A DNA stretch of 64,000 nt from Blastomyces gilchristii SLH14081 (Eukaryota > Ascomycota > Eurotiomycetes > Onygenales > Ajellomycetaceae), in NCBI RefSeq assembly GCF_000003855.2, contig NW_003101669.1, positions 810,795 through 874,794 of the forward strand, read 5' to 3'. The position numbers were made by a program, and so were the translations under genes. Under the pieces are notes generated by a model that worked only from the letters and a program-made list of their open reading frames with translations, ran no database searches and was not told the origin of the DNA. Shown here in pieces: positions 33,870 through 46,700 of this stretch; position 1 is the stretch's first letter, and each line of letters opens with the position of its first letter.

Positions 33870-35165
33870 TTTGCCTGCGGTATGTTTTGGGTACTGACTT
33901 CGTCGACCTCCTAGGTGGAATCACACCAGCACAACCATCCACGTATTCTATGGCCCCCCAACAAATTCACACAAAGTATGCTCTTCAGAGACTTCACTTT
34001 AATCTCCGGAGACCGCCTAAAGTGCTGCCGCAAGCTGTTGTCGAACAATTTCCCTGTTTGCGCAATGACCTCAAAAGGGGCCAGGCAAAGCTACTTAGCT
34101 GCTGAGCTCCAACGTCACACAATGCTCAAGTCTTCTAGGCGCAGGAGGAGATATCTCGGATCAAATCAAAAGGAGTATTAGACTATCTCTTAAAAAGGAA
34201 AATCAAAATCAAAATAAAACAAAATAAAACAACAAAGGAAAATAAAACAACAAAGGAAAAGGAAAAGAAAGAGAGAGAGAGAGTAAGGAAGCAAACACCC
34301 TTTCAAAATGTATCTTGCAGGCCTTTCTCCTCCTTCCCTGCAGGAGGATTTGGACCTGATCAAGATCAAAGGACGGCAAGGTACCAAAGTAATAACGGGC
34401 GCTTTGAAATTGGGCGGCTGTGGGGCCGGACGCCTAAGTTTGTTCGTTGATTGATATTGGCAACAGTGGGAGATAAAAATGCACGAGATTTATGTAGAAA
34501 GCGAGGGAATTCAATCCAAGCTGGAGTGGAGGGACGGAATTATCGCTGATCAGATCCAGCTAATTCCGCAAATCACCTCCTGTTTATCCAGGAAACCAGG
34601 CCTGAAGCTACCAAATCAATATATACCGGGGTTTCGTCTCCGGAAAGTAACGAAGGTCGGGGCGGGGAACGGCAGAATATGGGCCTAGACGAACTGGGAG
34701 GCGACGAACCCAAATACAGAAGCTCGATTTTGATAAGTTAACGTAGTAGGATGGCACTTTTGATGTAGACAGGAAAAACGAGGTTGACGAGCGGGAGAAA
34801 GAAAGCCGAAAACAGGGCGGCGGTTGGACTAAAAAGAAAGATGAACAAGCTCCGAACCCACGTTGCCCGTGTCGAGCCAAGCGGGAGAGGTTGAGGTTGC
34901 AAGATTGCAGATGAGATTGGCAGAGGGCTTGGTATTGGTATTGCTGGTATTGCCTATACGTGCTTGCATGAACTTTCCAATGTCATGTATTTAATAATAA
35001 TTCTGTACGGAGTAGTTACCGTCGTCCGTATGCCCATACACGGGCTGAGATTGGAGCATGTTCCACGTAATAATACAAGTGTATGTATAGTTATCTGACG
35101 TACGGTTCCGGCGTATTTTCCTGAGCAAGAGGGTTTATTCTCATTTATCCAGTGAAAACAACCCC

Positions 35166-35193
35166 TAATAATAATAATAATAATAATAATAAT
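35166..35193. repeat. (TAA)n microsatellite
   Basis: About nine TAA units, 530 bases before the AT-rich block. It shows no coding role. Confidence 0.85.
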
Positions 35194-35718
35194 GTATGTG
35201 TTCTGGAATAAGGTGGGGCTCGAATTTTCACAGGCAAGATTTACATTATATTCGGCAACGCAACGGCTGTCCTGGCGACTTCCTCTGCGTATGAGTGTGT
35301 GTGTGTGCTTGATTCTCCGCTTCATAGTGCAGCACACCTTGGTTGCAAACTCACTTTCGAGTCTCGGGAAAATGATAACAGGCTTATTATTATCTTGGAT
35401 ATGATATGGTCCATGAGGGCGCAGCGTCTTCTGATTGAGTCAACCCACATTAACAAATTGAAGTTGCCGCTCGGAGGAACCTGATAAAATCGGGCTAGCT
35501 TGATGGGTTGTCAATCCAGCTAGTGGCCCCAGCAGAACAGAGTGTTCTGTTCCGTGTGGCCGCCTTGGGGACAGCATCAGTGCTGGCAGGGATCTAAGAA
35601 AAGCAAAGGGCCCTTGAGTCCTTGACACTGCCAGTTGTGTGTACAGAAATTTGAATCAGGGCAGTTCCGGAATAATCAAATCTCATTAAGTAATTCAGAA
35701 TTGATTCAAATCAATTCG

Positions 35719-38700
35719 GATTTAAAACCTGCATAATATATCATAAAATATATATCATTCTGTAGTAAATTTGATAGAAAATTTAAATATGAAATTGAAA
35801 ATTCTTCAAAATACTTCTGAAAAGAGATAAATAAATTTTAAAATAAATACTTTGCATTAATTGATTTGTATTACTTTAATTAGAATTAAATATTATATTA
35901 TAAAATATATATTATTTTCTAAAGAATTTAATAGAAATTTTAATATTAAATTTAAAAATAAATATTTATAATTAATATTTAAATATTTTATAATAATAAT
36001 AAAAACTATTTTATTATTATTTTATATAATAAATTATAATTATAATATAGTAGTAATTTAAATAAAATATACTTTTTTACTTTAAAAAAAATAAAAAGAG
36101 ATAAAATAAAAACTTACTTTTAAATATAAAAATAATTATAAAGAAAATAATTTATTACTTAGAAATTAAATAATAAAATATTATTTCTTTATTATTTCTT
36201 TCAATTTTTAATTTAAAAATATATAAATTAGAATTAATTTTAAATAAGTATTAATACAATTAATTATAAAAAAAGAAAAAAATATATATATTTATTTTAA
36301 AATTTTCAGTCTTTTTTTTCAGTATTTTTATTTAGTATTTTTTATTTTTTTAGAAAAAATATTTAGAAGTAAATTTAAATTTTTAAAAATTTTTATTAAA
36401 AATTTTTATTATTTTATATTTTATTAAAAGTATTTTAACTTTAAAATTTAATATTAATAGTACTTAAATTTAAAATTATTTAATTTAATTATTTTTTAAA
36501 TCTAATTTCATTTTCTTAGCTATTGTAAAGTTGATAAAAAATTTAATTTATTAAAAATCATATTAAATATATAGACTACTGACTCTAACTCAGCCTGTAG
36601 AGAGACAATCTAATATATATATATATATTTAAAAAAGTATTTATTTTTATAAGAAATTATACTTCTCATAGTTTTATTATAAGAATAAGTACTTACAGAC
36701 AATTATTCAGAGATTCACAGCTTGATATAATATATACTAATAATTACTAGAAGTATTCACAGTAGAAAGATAAATGTAAAAATTTAATATATAATAGTAT
36801 TCAAGCTGAGTTGTGAATAGTAGTCATGAACTCTAGTTTATATAGTTGTATGTAATTAAGAGCTGCTAACTTTATTAATTATATAAGACATAGAAATAAA
36901 GGTAAAGAATTCACAAGAAGTAGAATTTTACACTTGTAAATCTTCTTACTTTCATTCTTATTACTCACTTAATAAGTGAAATTAGTAGACCTTATCTATA
37001 TATTTTATATAAACTAGCATTGCTACTATGTCTATAACTTAAATTGAATACTATTATATATTAATCTTTACACTTGGTATTTTTATCATAAATATCTTTA
37101 TGATTCAAAAGTACTTTTAATTACTAGTACATTTCACACCAAGCTGTGTATATTAAGAATATACTTGAAAAGTATACTTTCTTATAATTTTATTAATTTT
37201 GTATTATTCTTTTATAATAGAGATATAAAGATATTTTTATCTTAAATAATTTAAATAATTTATAGTTATTTTTAAAGAAATAGAAATTTTTAATAATTAT
37301 AATTTTACTAATACATTTTTTTCTTTATTTAAATTTATTTTACAAGAGTTTTTATACATAAATTTATTCAAAAAATATATAAAGAAAAATTAGTATTATT
37401 TTAAGTTAAAAATTAGAAAAATTATAATTAGTATATCTTCTATCTATACTACTTAGTAGACTAACTAGACTGATTACTGAGACTATAAATTTCATATTTA
37501 ATTTCATTTAATCTAATCTTATACATTTCTTGATATGAATTCTACTGAAACAAGTTATTAAAAAAACATACAAAGTGACTATATATTAAATCTCAAAATG
37601 AAATCATGACTTGAAAAAAATGAGAAAGTAATCTCATTTAATTCTATTTAGTCTTATTCTTAGCATAAAGTTACTATTTTTAGACATTTTAAAGTTTTTT
37701 TAGACTATTTTTAATTTTTTAAAAAGTAACACTTTTTGATAATACTTAAATAAGATTTAAAGTCATTTAAAGCAATAAAAATAATTTAAATTAAAAAGTA
37801 AAAATTATAATCTTATTTAAAAAATATAATAAGAGTAGATAGTAAGTCTCACTGAGACAGTATAAGACTACTATCTAATGTTAAAACTGTGTAATGAGAT
37901 CAGTCAAATTAATAATAAGACTATTAAAAATTCTGATTTTAGTCTCAGATATAATCACACAGTCAGTTTAAGACTTACTATCTACTCTTATCATATTTTT
38001 CAAATAAGATCACAATTTTCACTTCTTAATTTAAATTATTTTTATTGCTCTAAATGACTTTAAATCTTATTTAAGTATTATTAAAAAGTGTTACTTTTTA
38101 AAAAATTAAAAATAGTCTAAAAAAAACCTTAAAATGTCTAAAAATAGTAACTTTATACTAAGAATAAGATTAAATGAAAGTAAATAAGATCACTGTCTTA
38201 TTTTTTCTAAGTCATGATCTCATTTTGAAATCTGATATATAGTTACTTTATATATTTTTTTAATGATTAGTCTTAGTAAGATTCATATCAAGAAATGTAT
38301 AAGATCAGATTAAATAAAATTAAATATGAAATTCATAGTCTCAGCAGTCAGTCTACTACTTAGTCTTATTTTAAAATGAAAGAAAGAATAAAACTTATAT
38401 TAATATATAGAAAAAATATAAGAAATATATAAAATATATAAATATATTGAATATATAAATAAATAAAACTTTTATTATTATTAAAAGAAAATAAATATAA
38501 GTTATAAAATGAAATCTTTTACTTCTTTATATATTATTATTTTTTTAAGATTTTAAAAACTTCTATTTAGTTTAACTTTATTTAAAATAAAGATTTAAGC
38601 TTAAAATTAACTTGAAATTAAAAGCTTTAAGTGAAGTTTAACTTTATAGTTTTATTTTAATAATTGTATTTTAATTTATAATAATATTTAATATTGATGA

Positions 38701-38754
38701 AAATATTGAAGTGTAAAAAGATCTGATTCAGAATTGGTTCTGATTTAGCCAAAT
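35719..38754. repeat. CpG-free AT-rich block (repeat-induced mutation relic)
   Basis: 3,036 bases without a single CG dinucleotide and dominated by A and T, with abrupt edges to normal sequence. The remaining C and G occur mostly in CT, AG, CA and TG steps. This is what long-term C-to-T mutation of a repeated element leaves behind, either by repeat-induced point mutation or by methyl-CpG decay. No frame survives. The 10-mer TTCAGAATTG is present at both edges (35694-35703 and 38727-38736), which may mark element ends. The original element cannot be identified by eye. Confidence 0.85.
37451..38365. repeat. 915-bp imperfect palindrome
   Basis: The left arm, 37451-37850, matches the reverse complement of the right arm, about 37965-38365, over roughly 400 bases. 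A spacer of about 115 bases separates them. The outer ends pair ACTTAGTAGACT with AGTCTACTACTTAGT, and the inner ends pair AGTAGATAGTAAGTC with GACTTACTATCTACT. Mismatches are mostly A/G and C/T changes, as expected if two identical arms were mutated separately by C-to-T change. It could be a fold-back or MITE-like element, or two transposon ends joined head to head. Confidence 0.85.
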
Positions 38755-41700
38755 CGATTCGACTGCTTGACATCGATTGTTCCAAGTCCCAAGGACCCAG
38801 AGTCCCACCCAGGTGGGAAAGCCAGATAGTGGTAACTTGTAAGAAGATCGATGGATCGTATGCCATGCCACATACGGAAAAGTGACCTGGGCATGCACAG
38901 GAAAGCGATGCCAGATCCCAGCCAGTGGAACCAGTGGCTTGGACAACTGAATATAATATGTAGCTCCGAGAGCGCTGGAAATTCTAGCGCTGCACCCTCG
39001 AGCCCCATGTCCTTTTATCCCAACGTGTCAGCCCAGTCCATGCAACAAACAAACGCATGACATTAATACATCCGTGCGTTCATACAGCAGCTAACTTATG
39101 TAAGTTACTATATAATAACTCCTTGGCTGGCTTTGTAGTAGTTAGTTAAGGTAATGAAATTAGCTCATGTCATAACTTACCATACAAGTATTGAGACAGG
39201 CGTAAAGTCCATACCAACGGCTACACCACAATGACCAACGGCGACGGCGGAGCCACTAAAAACATTCCAAGATTTCTCGGCAGTTCAAAAGTTGGCCAGG
39301 GTTAATCACTTGCAAGCTGCAATCCAATGGCCACTGCAGTACGGTCATAGGGGTAAGTTATATCTGGAAAACAAAACGCTCGTCTGGGGTAATTATCCAA
39401 TAGTTTGGACAAATAACGCCGATTCGTTTGGAACCTCACCTGAATCATTCCCCGATACTTGAACGTTTGTGCCGGAGCAGGCGTCGTTTCGCATAAGCTT
39501 AGTTGACAAACTGAATTTATGATTGACGTTGACGCATTTTGTTGTGATGTGGCACTTCAAACGACATCAAGGTTCATTATCATCATCGAGCAACTTTAAA
39601 AGTGGTTGCAAGCAAGATCGGATTGAAATCGGGACAACGTGTCAGGAGAATCGTAGCCATGGAATAGCTAGTGTATGAATTGGAAATTCCAGGTGAGCTC
39701 AAGCGCGAACTGGGAGATATATTCTTCCACGCTGCAACCAAAAAAAAAGCATTTTTTCCAACCCCAGCGCGCGATCGGGATCACGCCGATCTGTGACCGA
39801 GATCTCTCCTGAGGTACGGAGTATCTTTTCACGAACAATAGTGGCTCCACTCCAGAACTCGGAAATACGTAACAGACGACCTCACCCTTCCCTGACTCGA
39901 GTATTTTTATATACTGCGCTGCGTACTCCGTATTTGCACCATTATTATCCCTCATGCCTAAATCAACAAAGTCTTTTCCACGCTTTTCTGCGCGGGGTGT
40001 GAAGCAGTTTGCGCTCTTAATTAAATAAGGCCTCCGACGCTTCAAGTGGAATGAATGTACCCAAGCATGGTCTCGCGGATTCGCCGGTTAGTTCCCTGAA
40101 TAAACTCAGAAAGACCCTCAAAAAGTCACCGTGATTGAATACCTGGGTACAACGCAAGGGTTCCATATCCCCGAAAACCATCCCCCTCCATGTGTCAAAA
40201 AACCTCGCACGCATGCTCATTAATTTTCTTTCTCTCCTCCTTAAGATCAGTCGGCTTGCACGGCTCACCACCGCGTACGACTAGCAATTATTGCTTCAGG
40301 CCAGTCATCCTCACTGCCATGGGCGAATCTGACTAGCGCAATCGTGGTTCAGAGTCCAAGTGGGCTTGGTCTTGGAGATGCGATGGAGGCTAGCGCTATA
40401 TTTTAAGTTCGCCTTGACGGCCAAGAGCCTCCGTACCATGGCGTTTTACGTTACTGAGAAACTGCCGGTACGGTACTGGCTGACAATACACATCATCTCT
40501 GTACTGTACCCAAACCTACCTTGATATTATAGATTAGATATATTATGAGCAAGTAGCCGTTATTGTGGTGGATATTGAAGGAATGAGTTCGCGCCCCCCC
40601 CCCCGCCAATGGGATATTACCACAACGGCCTACTAGCGCCAGGTCCCTGCTAGTCCTAATCCGGGGGGGTGTGGTGTTACATGTCCTTGACCGCTGCTCC
40701 TTGACGGTGCAAGAATAGCAATTTCTCCTCAAGCCTCTCAATGTCCGAGTTCAATGCAAGGAGGATATCTAGATATGAAAGGCAGCTTAGCTCCCGCTAG
40801 TTTACCGTGGCTATGGCTGCCGTAAGATTCATTAATTCATTTACGTTTTTGGAGAAGTGCGTATGGAAGATCCGAGAGTGGGAATTCTCCGGCCAGCTGA
40901 GCAGATTTCCCAGTCAAGCACATGCTTCACAGACTGACTCCCTCATCTACCGACTGCCGTTCGGATCAGTAATTTCCTGCTGCTGGCAACTTACTGTCCG
41001 AGTTCCAGCTCTGATACCTTCACCGAGCGAACTTTGCCTGGGCATGTTGTAAGGAGTGAAAAGTCGATCAAGGATGAACAACCCAGTTCCTATACACCAC
41101 CACCACATGCATGTGCAAAGCCACTATCTGATCGCCCCCAGGGGCCCATAGAACAAAAGAAGAATCACACTTGGCAACAGCTTGAGCTGTGACACTAAGA
41201 TGGCTCGGTACCCTGGCCCTAAACCAACCTTGTTATTGGCATCTGCCGCGCCACGCCTTCGACGGTTCCCGCCCAAGCTCTCCACAGCGTAGCAGACCCA
41301 ACTTTTGATTTCCATATCCAAAAAGCTACTCAATCGCGAACATCCGCACTTCGCCGTAGGTAATATTCAAGAATAAGGCTCATGGAATTTTGAAACTAGA
41401 GTTTTGCAGTTCTATACTAGTCTCAAAATTGGGAGCGTGGGACGTGGCGGTGATGTTTTATGGAAATAATGGGATCGATGATTGCTGTGTTACCCTCAAC
41501 GGCTTTGATTCGCCCCTCTCAATCAATCATCCCTATCACATTTTCTCTTTCTCGAATCATGTATCACATTGCACGCTGTTGGCGCCACATGTCCAACACC
41601 GAACTTTCCTTTATCGGCACCTGCGGCCCGGGAATTCGATGATTATGACACGTTCCACCAAGAAAAAATAAAACGAAAGAAAAGAAAAGAAAAGAAAAAA

Positions 41701-43696
41701 GAAAGAAACACTTGCAATCGTGTTTGTTTGATGTTATGCGGGTGTTCGTTCCACTCCTCGCTGTCCTTATTCTTGAACTTTGCTATTGGCGAGTGTGGAT
41801 TGGAAGCAAAATCCGGTGCAACTATCATTCAGTGTTGCACATCGCCCATCTCAGTCATATGCACATCAAAAATATTCCGAACAATCATGCATGTTTATGC
41901 AAGCTGAGAATGGCTTGAATTTAGCCAAGCGATGCCAAGCGCATACAGATCAATTCAGCAATTCACATTCAAGTGTCAGATATGCATGCACCGAAAACAG
42001 TTTTTCTGTCCCGACTAGCAGAAAGTATGAGCTAAGATCGATCCTATTATAAGTGGTTATTCTCCAAGGTTAGAGCTGATAGTGTTAGGAGAATACCAAC
42101 CATGTAGGATATATAATTCAATATCTAGGAGCCTGAGCCCAGAGTGAGTTACAATCACTCAGGTTACCAGTTGAATTTTTGTACAGCCTGGAAACACCGC
42201 TGAACGATGCATAAAACATACTGAGATACTCCGCGTCTTGAGGATACCTTGATGCATCCCAATGGTTGTCATATGGAGCTTAGCCGTCTGTAAAGTGCTA
42301 GCAAAACAGAGGCGGGAACCCTCAACTTCGAGATCCAATCCGCTCTGTTGGCTCCCCCACTTAGAAAGCCGAGACCCCCCCCGTGCAACACATTTCGCCC
42401 CCCCATCGAGCCGCTATCGCCGGCGTTTGATATGTTGGAAGATCGCAATAATAGTTAACGAATTCCAGCTCTGTGGACATGACCACTTCTGAGGACAATA
42501 ATAAGCTTCCGGGGAAGCATAGATGTAATTGACGGATGTTTTACCTTGGCCGTCGTCATGCCTGGGAGGCGGGGGGCGATACACCCAAACGTTGTAAAAA
42601 TTCGGGTGGTTCAAATGTGCCAGTCCACCGTCATGGGACAAGATGTTGTGTATACCATACCGTCGCGGCAACAGCATTGTCGCATCATGATAAATTCTCC
42701 TCCTGGGGCATGAGTGGCCAGCAGGGCCTCATGGGAGAAGCAGGTTGAATTACCAATACCGAAATGTGAAACACGAAACGGCGCCAGTGCTCACTCAATA
42801 CGCCGTAATTTATCTGTCAGGCGCATTCAAATACGAGAGAGGCTGTGCTAACAGATCGAGATAAAGGGGTCTTGGTGCAGATTGTTTGTATTTATCCAAC
42901 AACGGGCATTGCAGGAGCCCTTGTCTTTCGCGAATGCACGGTATCGTCACAATCTCAGGTCAATTTCGCCAGAGCGGGTGGATAAAAAAATACAAGAGAT
43001 TTTCTTGTTCTCTGCTGGAGATGATTCGTATCAAAAGTGGAAGAAAGATAATCAGCTCGTTATGTATGTAACTAACTTACATTCCCAAACCACAGGCTAG
43101 TATTATTGTTCATAAATTCGCAATATTCTTTCAATAATCGCTGACAGTTCCCCAATAATACGTTTCACGGGTGTCAGGTAACCCAAGAAAAACAGAACGG
43201 TGGGTCTTTTTGTTCTATTTTAAGCATCTATCACTAGTGGAGATCTTGCAAAGTAAGGGCCGAGGTGGAGCAGGTATGTTTCGTTCGGAGATGAGATCTC
43301 GTCTTCTAGAACTCTAAAAGAACTTAAAAGGTTTGGTAACTTTCAAGAGGTACCAAGTAACTTAAAAGCAAGCACACATGGCTTTAACCCTCCATATAAT
43401 AGGTATTATGTTATGAGCGGAGATTTATTTATGATCGCTGATACACACCTGCTTTTTTATAAAGTCTTCCAAGAAGACCTTCTCTTTTGTCAGGAACGGA
43501 ATATAGGTGCAATACAAGTTAAAAAGCAGAAGCTACTAGCGCCTCTAGACATTCAAGTTGACGCTATTCTATTCACAAAATTTGCCTTAAAAAAAGAAAG
43601 TAGGAGCTCCGAGTGAAATTGGCATGTTCCCACAAAGATGGGCTTTTGTTTCCGTTACTGAGTATTCCGCAGCCTGTATGCTACAACATGTTCATA

Positions 43697-43717
43697 ATAA
43701 TAATAATAATAATAATA
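43697..43717. repeat. (TAA)n microsatellite
   Basis: About seven AAT/TAA units within the gene desert. It shows no coding role. Confidence 0.8.
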
Positions 43718-46700
43718 CAAGTGTCAGATAGTATCAGACATTTATCATTCCCGACTCCACTGAGAGGAAAAAGGGTTCAGAACCCGCCAACCGCAAAATT
43801 GTGAGCCACAGCAACGCAGAAAACCACTCCCGTTTATTGGTTGAATAATTCCCGCGTCGAGGATCTGCAGTACGCTTCACGCGGGAAGTATCCCCATGTG
43901 AGGCGCAGCCGTTCGTGGTGGGGCCAGAATTTCAGAAGGTCATGGATGGTTTTACGCCTGCACTGAGCCGGGTCAGGCGAAATATTTAACTTACTTTAAC
44001 TTTTGCTGGTTTCAAGATTATGATTGCGATCGTAATTTAAGCCAACAAAATCAGACAATTCCTGGTAAGACAAATGGAAAAGAGCGTGAACATGGTCCTG
44101 CGTTGGTTGGACAGTACGGATTACTCAGTAGGATAGTTTTTAGATTCCTCATGAAAAGGAGATCTAAGTTTTCGGAGGAGCAGTGAACAAGGACCAAAGT
44201 TTGCTTCTCAGAATCTCAAGCCGCATTGCTGTGGTCCATTTTCTGCAGCATCCCGCGCCCTCAAGTTATTGTGACTTTAGTGCAAGTCATTGTACAGAGT
44301 AGTTACTGAAGTGTGAGCTTGCTTCACCCTTTGCACTTGTGCCAGAGTTACTGTGCGTAAGGCATTTAGATACTTGTTATCAACTTGTCCAAGCTTTCCC
44401 AACGCCTCTAGATATGTTTGTGCACGCATATATCTTTTTATGTCGTTGCTCCTCTTAAAGTCGGGCCTGATTTGTGGTAGGGGCATGTCGACTGCGTTAT
44501 TTCTTCAAGTGTGTGTACAGTACTCCGTACATGAAACAGCGGACGTGCATACAACTTGAGGCAGGTATCTCACACATTCATTCCATGCCCGTTTAATTGC
44601 GATATTCCGACCGGAAATCACTAGGGAGCAAAGTAATCTGAAAAACCGAAGCGCCACAGGACGTGGAAAGAAGATTAAACCGTAGCCAGTCATTCACCGG
44701 AACCAAGTATTTCCGCCCTGGTTTAAGTTTTTTTCCGTCAATTATCATTCCCTCCCTCCCCTGGGCCCTCCTACAACAAGCAGCGAGATGAGGGGTCAGA
44801 CAAAGGCAAAATCCCATCCTTCTGAGAATACCTGTGATAGTGGGCCATAGAAAGTCAACGAGGATTTGGAGCGGCCATAATCGGACCAATCCAAATCCTG
44901 AAAAGCCCAGGAGAAACCACCATCGATCCACTCCAGATAAATGGGGAAGATCAGCAATTTTCAAAAACCTCACAACTTCACAAGGGGCCGTTGCTGGTGA
45001 GATCGTGGACGCGTGCGTGGGGTCAATCAAGCAAATCCCGAAACTTTAACCACGAAATCTCTTCTGAGTTCTCGGTACTCTGGGGCCAGTGTCTGGGGCC
45101 CCTGGGCCCTGGCGCCCTGGCCCCTGGGAAGAGAACGGGCTTGGTATGGATGGTGAGCCCCACCTCAGCCTGTCGTCTCGACCTCACTTCTGAGTCCAAG
45201 GAAGAGAGGGATCTGGGTGGGGGGAGATTCCTTGGTCCTGCTAGGGTTGCAAACGAAGATTTAGTGCCGAAATCGCGTTTTGTGTCATGGCCAAAATCTC
45301 ACTCCTATCAAGCAGCAGAGTGCATAAGCTAATTATAACATTGCTGAAGCTTGTTCCGGTTTCCCTCCCAAGCGGTTAGGAATTCTCCCTAGGATATTTA
45401 GGGGAAAAAAAAAAGAGGAACAGGGAATTGCGCACACTGATTATTGAATTCTGTCGTTGTTAAAGCTGGTCCCACTTCATTAAGTTCCTCACAGTTCTGG
45501 GATGGTCATGACAAGATCTCGACCATGCCCCATTAGGATGGAGTAACCTCTTGTTTCCGCGGGGGACATACATGATATTTCCCTTGTTCAGCCTTCTTTA
45601 TTTCGCTGTCAGAACGTCTTCAATCTTGGGAGGAGACAAGTCTAGGTTGTCCTGAAAGGAGCTAAGTACGGAGTACATGAATATGATAGGAAAGTGGACA
45701 ATGATTTCTGCTTTCGGGAGATGATTATCTCACTCCTGCCGGGCTACGTTGACCTAATTTGGCTAGGTTCCCATCAGTTGGTCCTGTCAGATATGGGTGC
45801 TCTCAGGGAACTTTGCACCCGATTTTCTCTCATCAGATAAAAGCCAAAGGGAGCTAGCTATTTGTTGTTCTGCTACACATGTGAGGTACTTCTCCCATCA
45901 TGATTGATGATTGTTGCAAGGGATATCTGCTCCTCATGAAATTGCACATCACATCAAAGCTGAGCGGTGCCGAGCACATTTCGGTCCCCGTCCCGTCCAG
46001 CCCACACTCCAGCTCGGTTGGGGACGTACAGCTCCTCGAAGAACAAAAAATCGCCGAATAATCCGAGACTATCAGCCCTACGCTATTCTTAACGCGACAG
46101 TCAACTTCCCGGACTGTATTTTCTTCTCCTACTTCTTTCCCCTTGGACGCTGATAAAATACACTATGCCATTTCAATCCTGCAAACTCGTCATGGTTTTC
46201 TGCCAGGGCCCTTACCTAAATGGTCAAATTTCCCGCGCTCTTGCTTCTTCTTGACGGGGTTTGTTGTGTCAGGGTCGGGGTGTGTGCGCTCAAAAGTAGG
46301 TGGCGTGGCATGGAAACTTGATATTTTTCTTGCCAAGATCGCTATCCTACAACGTAATGTCATAGCCGTTCATCGTAATCATGCAGATTTCAGTCGTATC
46401 GCCATGCATGCGGCATTACCTCAGTATTATTACACAGCGGCCCGTCGTCATAATTAATTACACGATACTCCGTACTGCGCATGCCAAGGCAAAAACGAGC
46501 GAGTTTCTCTCGATTGTTTTTTACATAGGAGCTTGTCTGAAGGAGGGATGGGCCAGCTTCCACAACCTGAATCCCCGGCATTAATGATGATTCAGCCTGA
46601 GACTTGGCAAGAATATCTTGACTTCCGTACTGTGTAAGAGCGTGCTAAAATGATCTATGCATGCTGCACATGCAGAACCTGACAGCAAGACCGTTAGCAA

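Noticed and set aside
44593..45030. 145-codon minus-strand frame in the gene desert
   Set aside because: It begins at TTG and not ATG, and shows no conserved motif. It could be a relic but cannot be supported.
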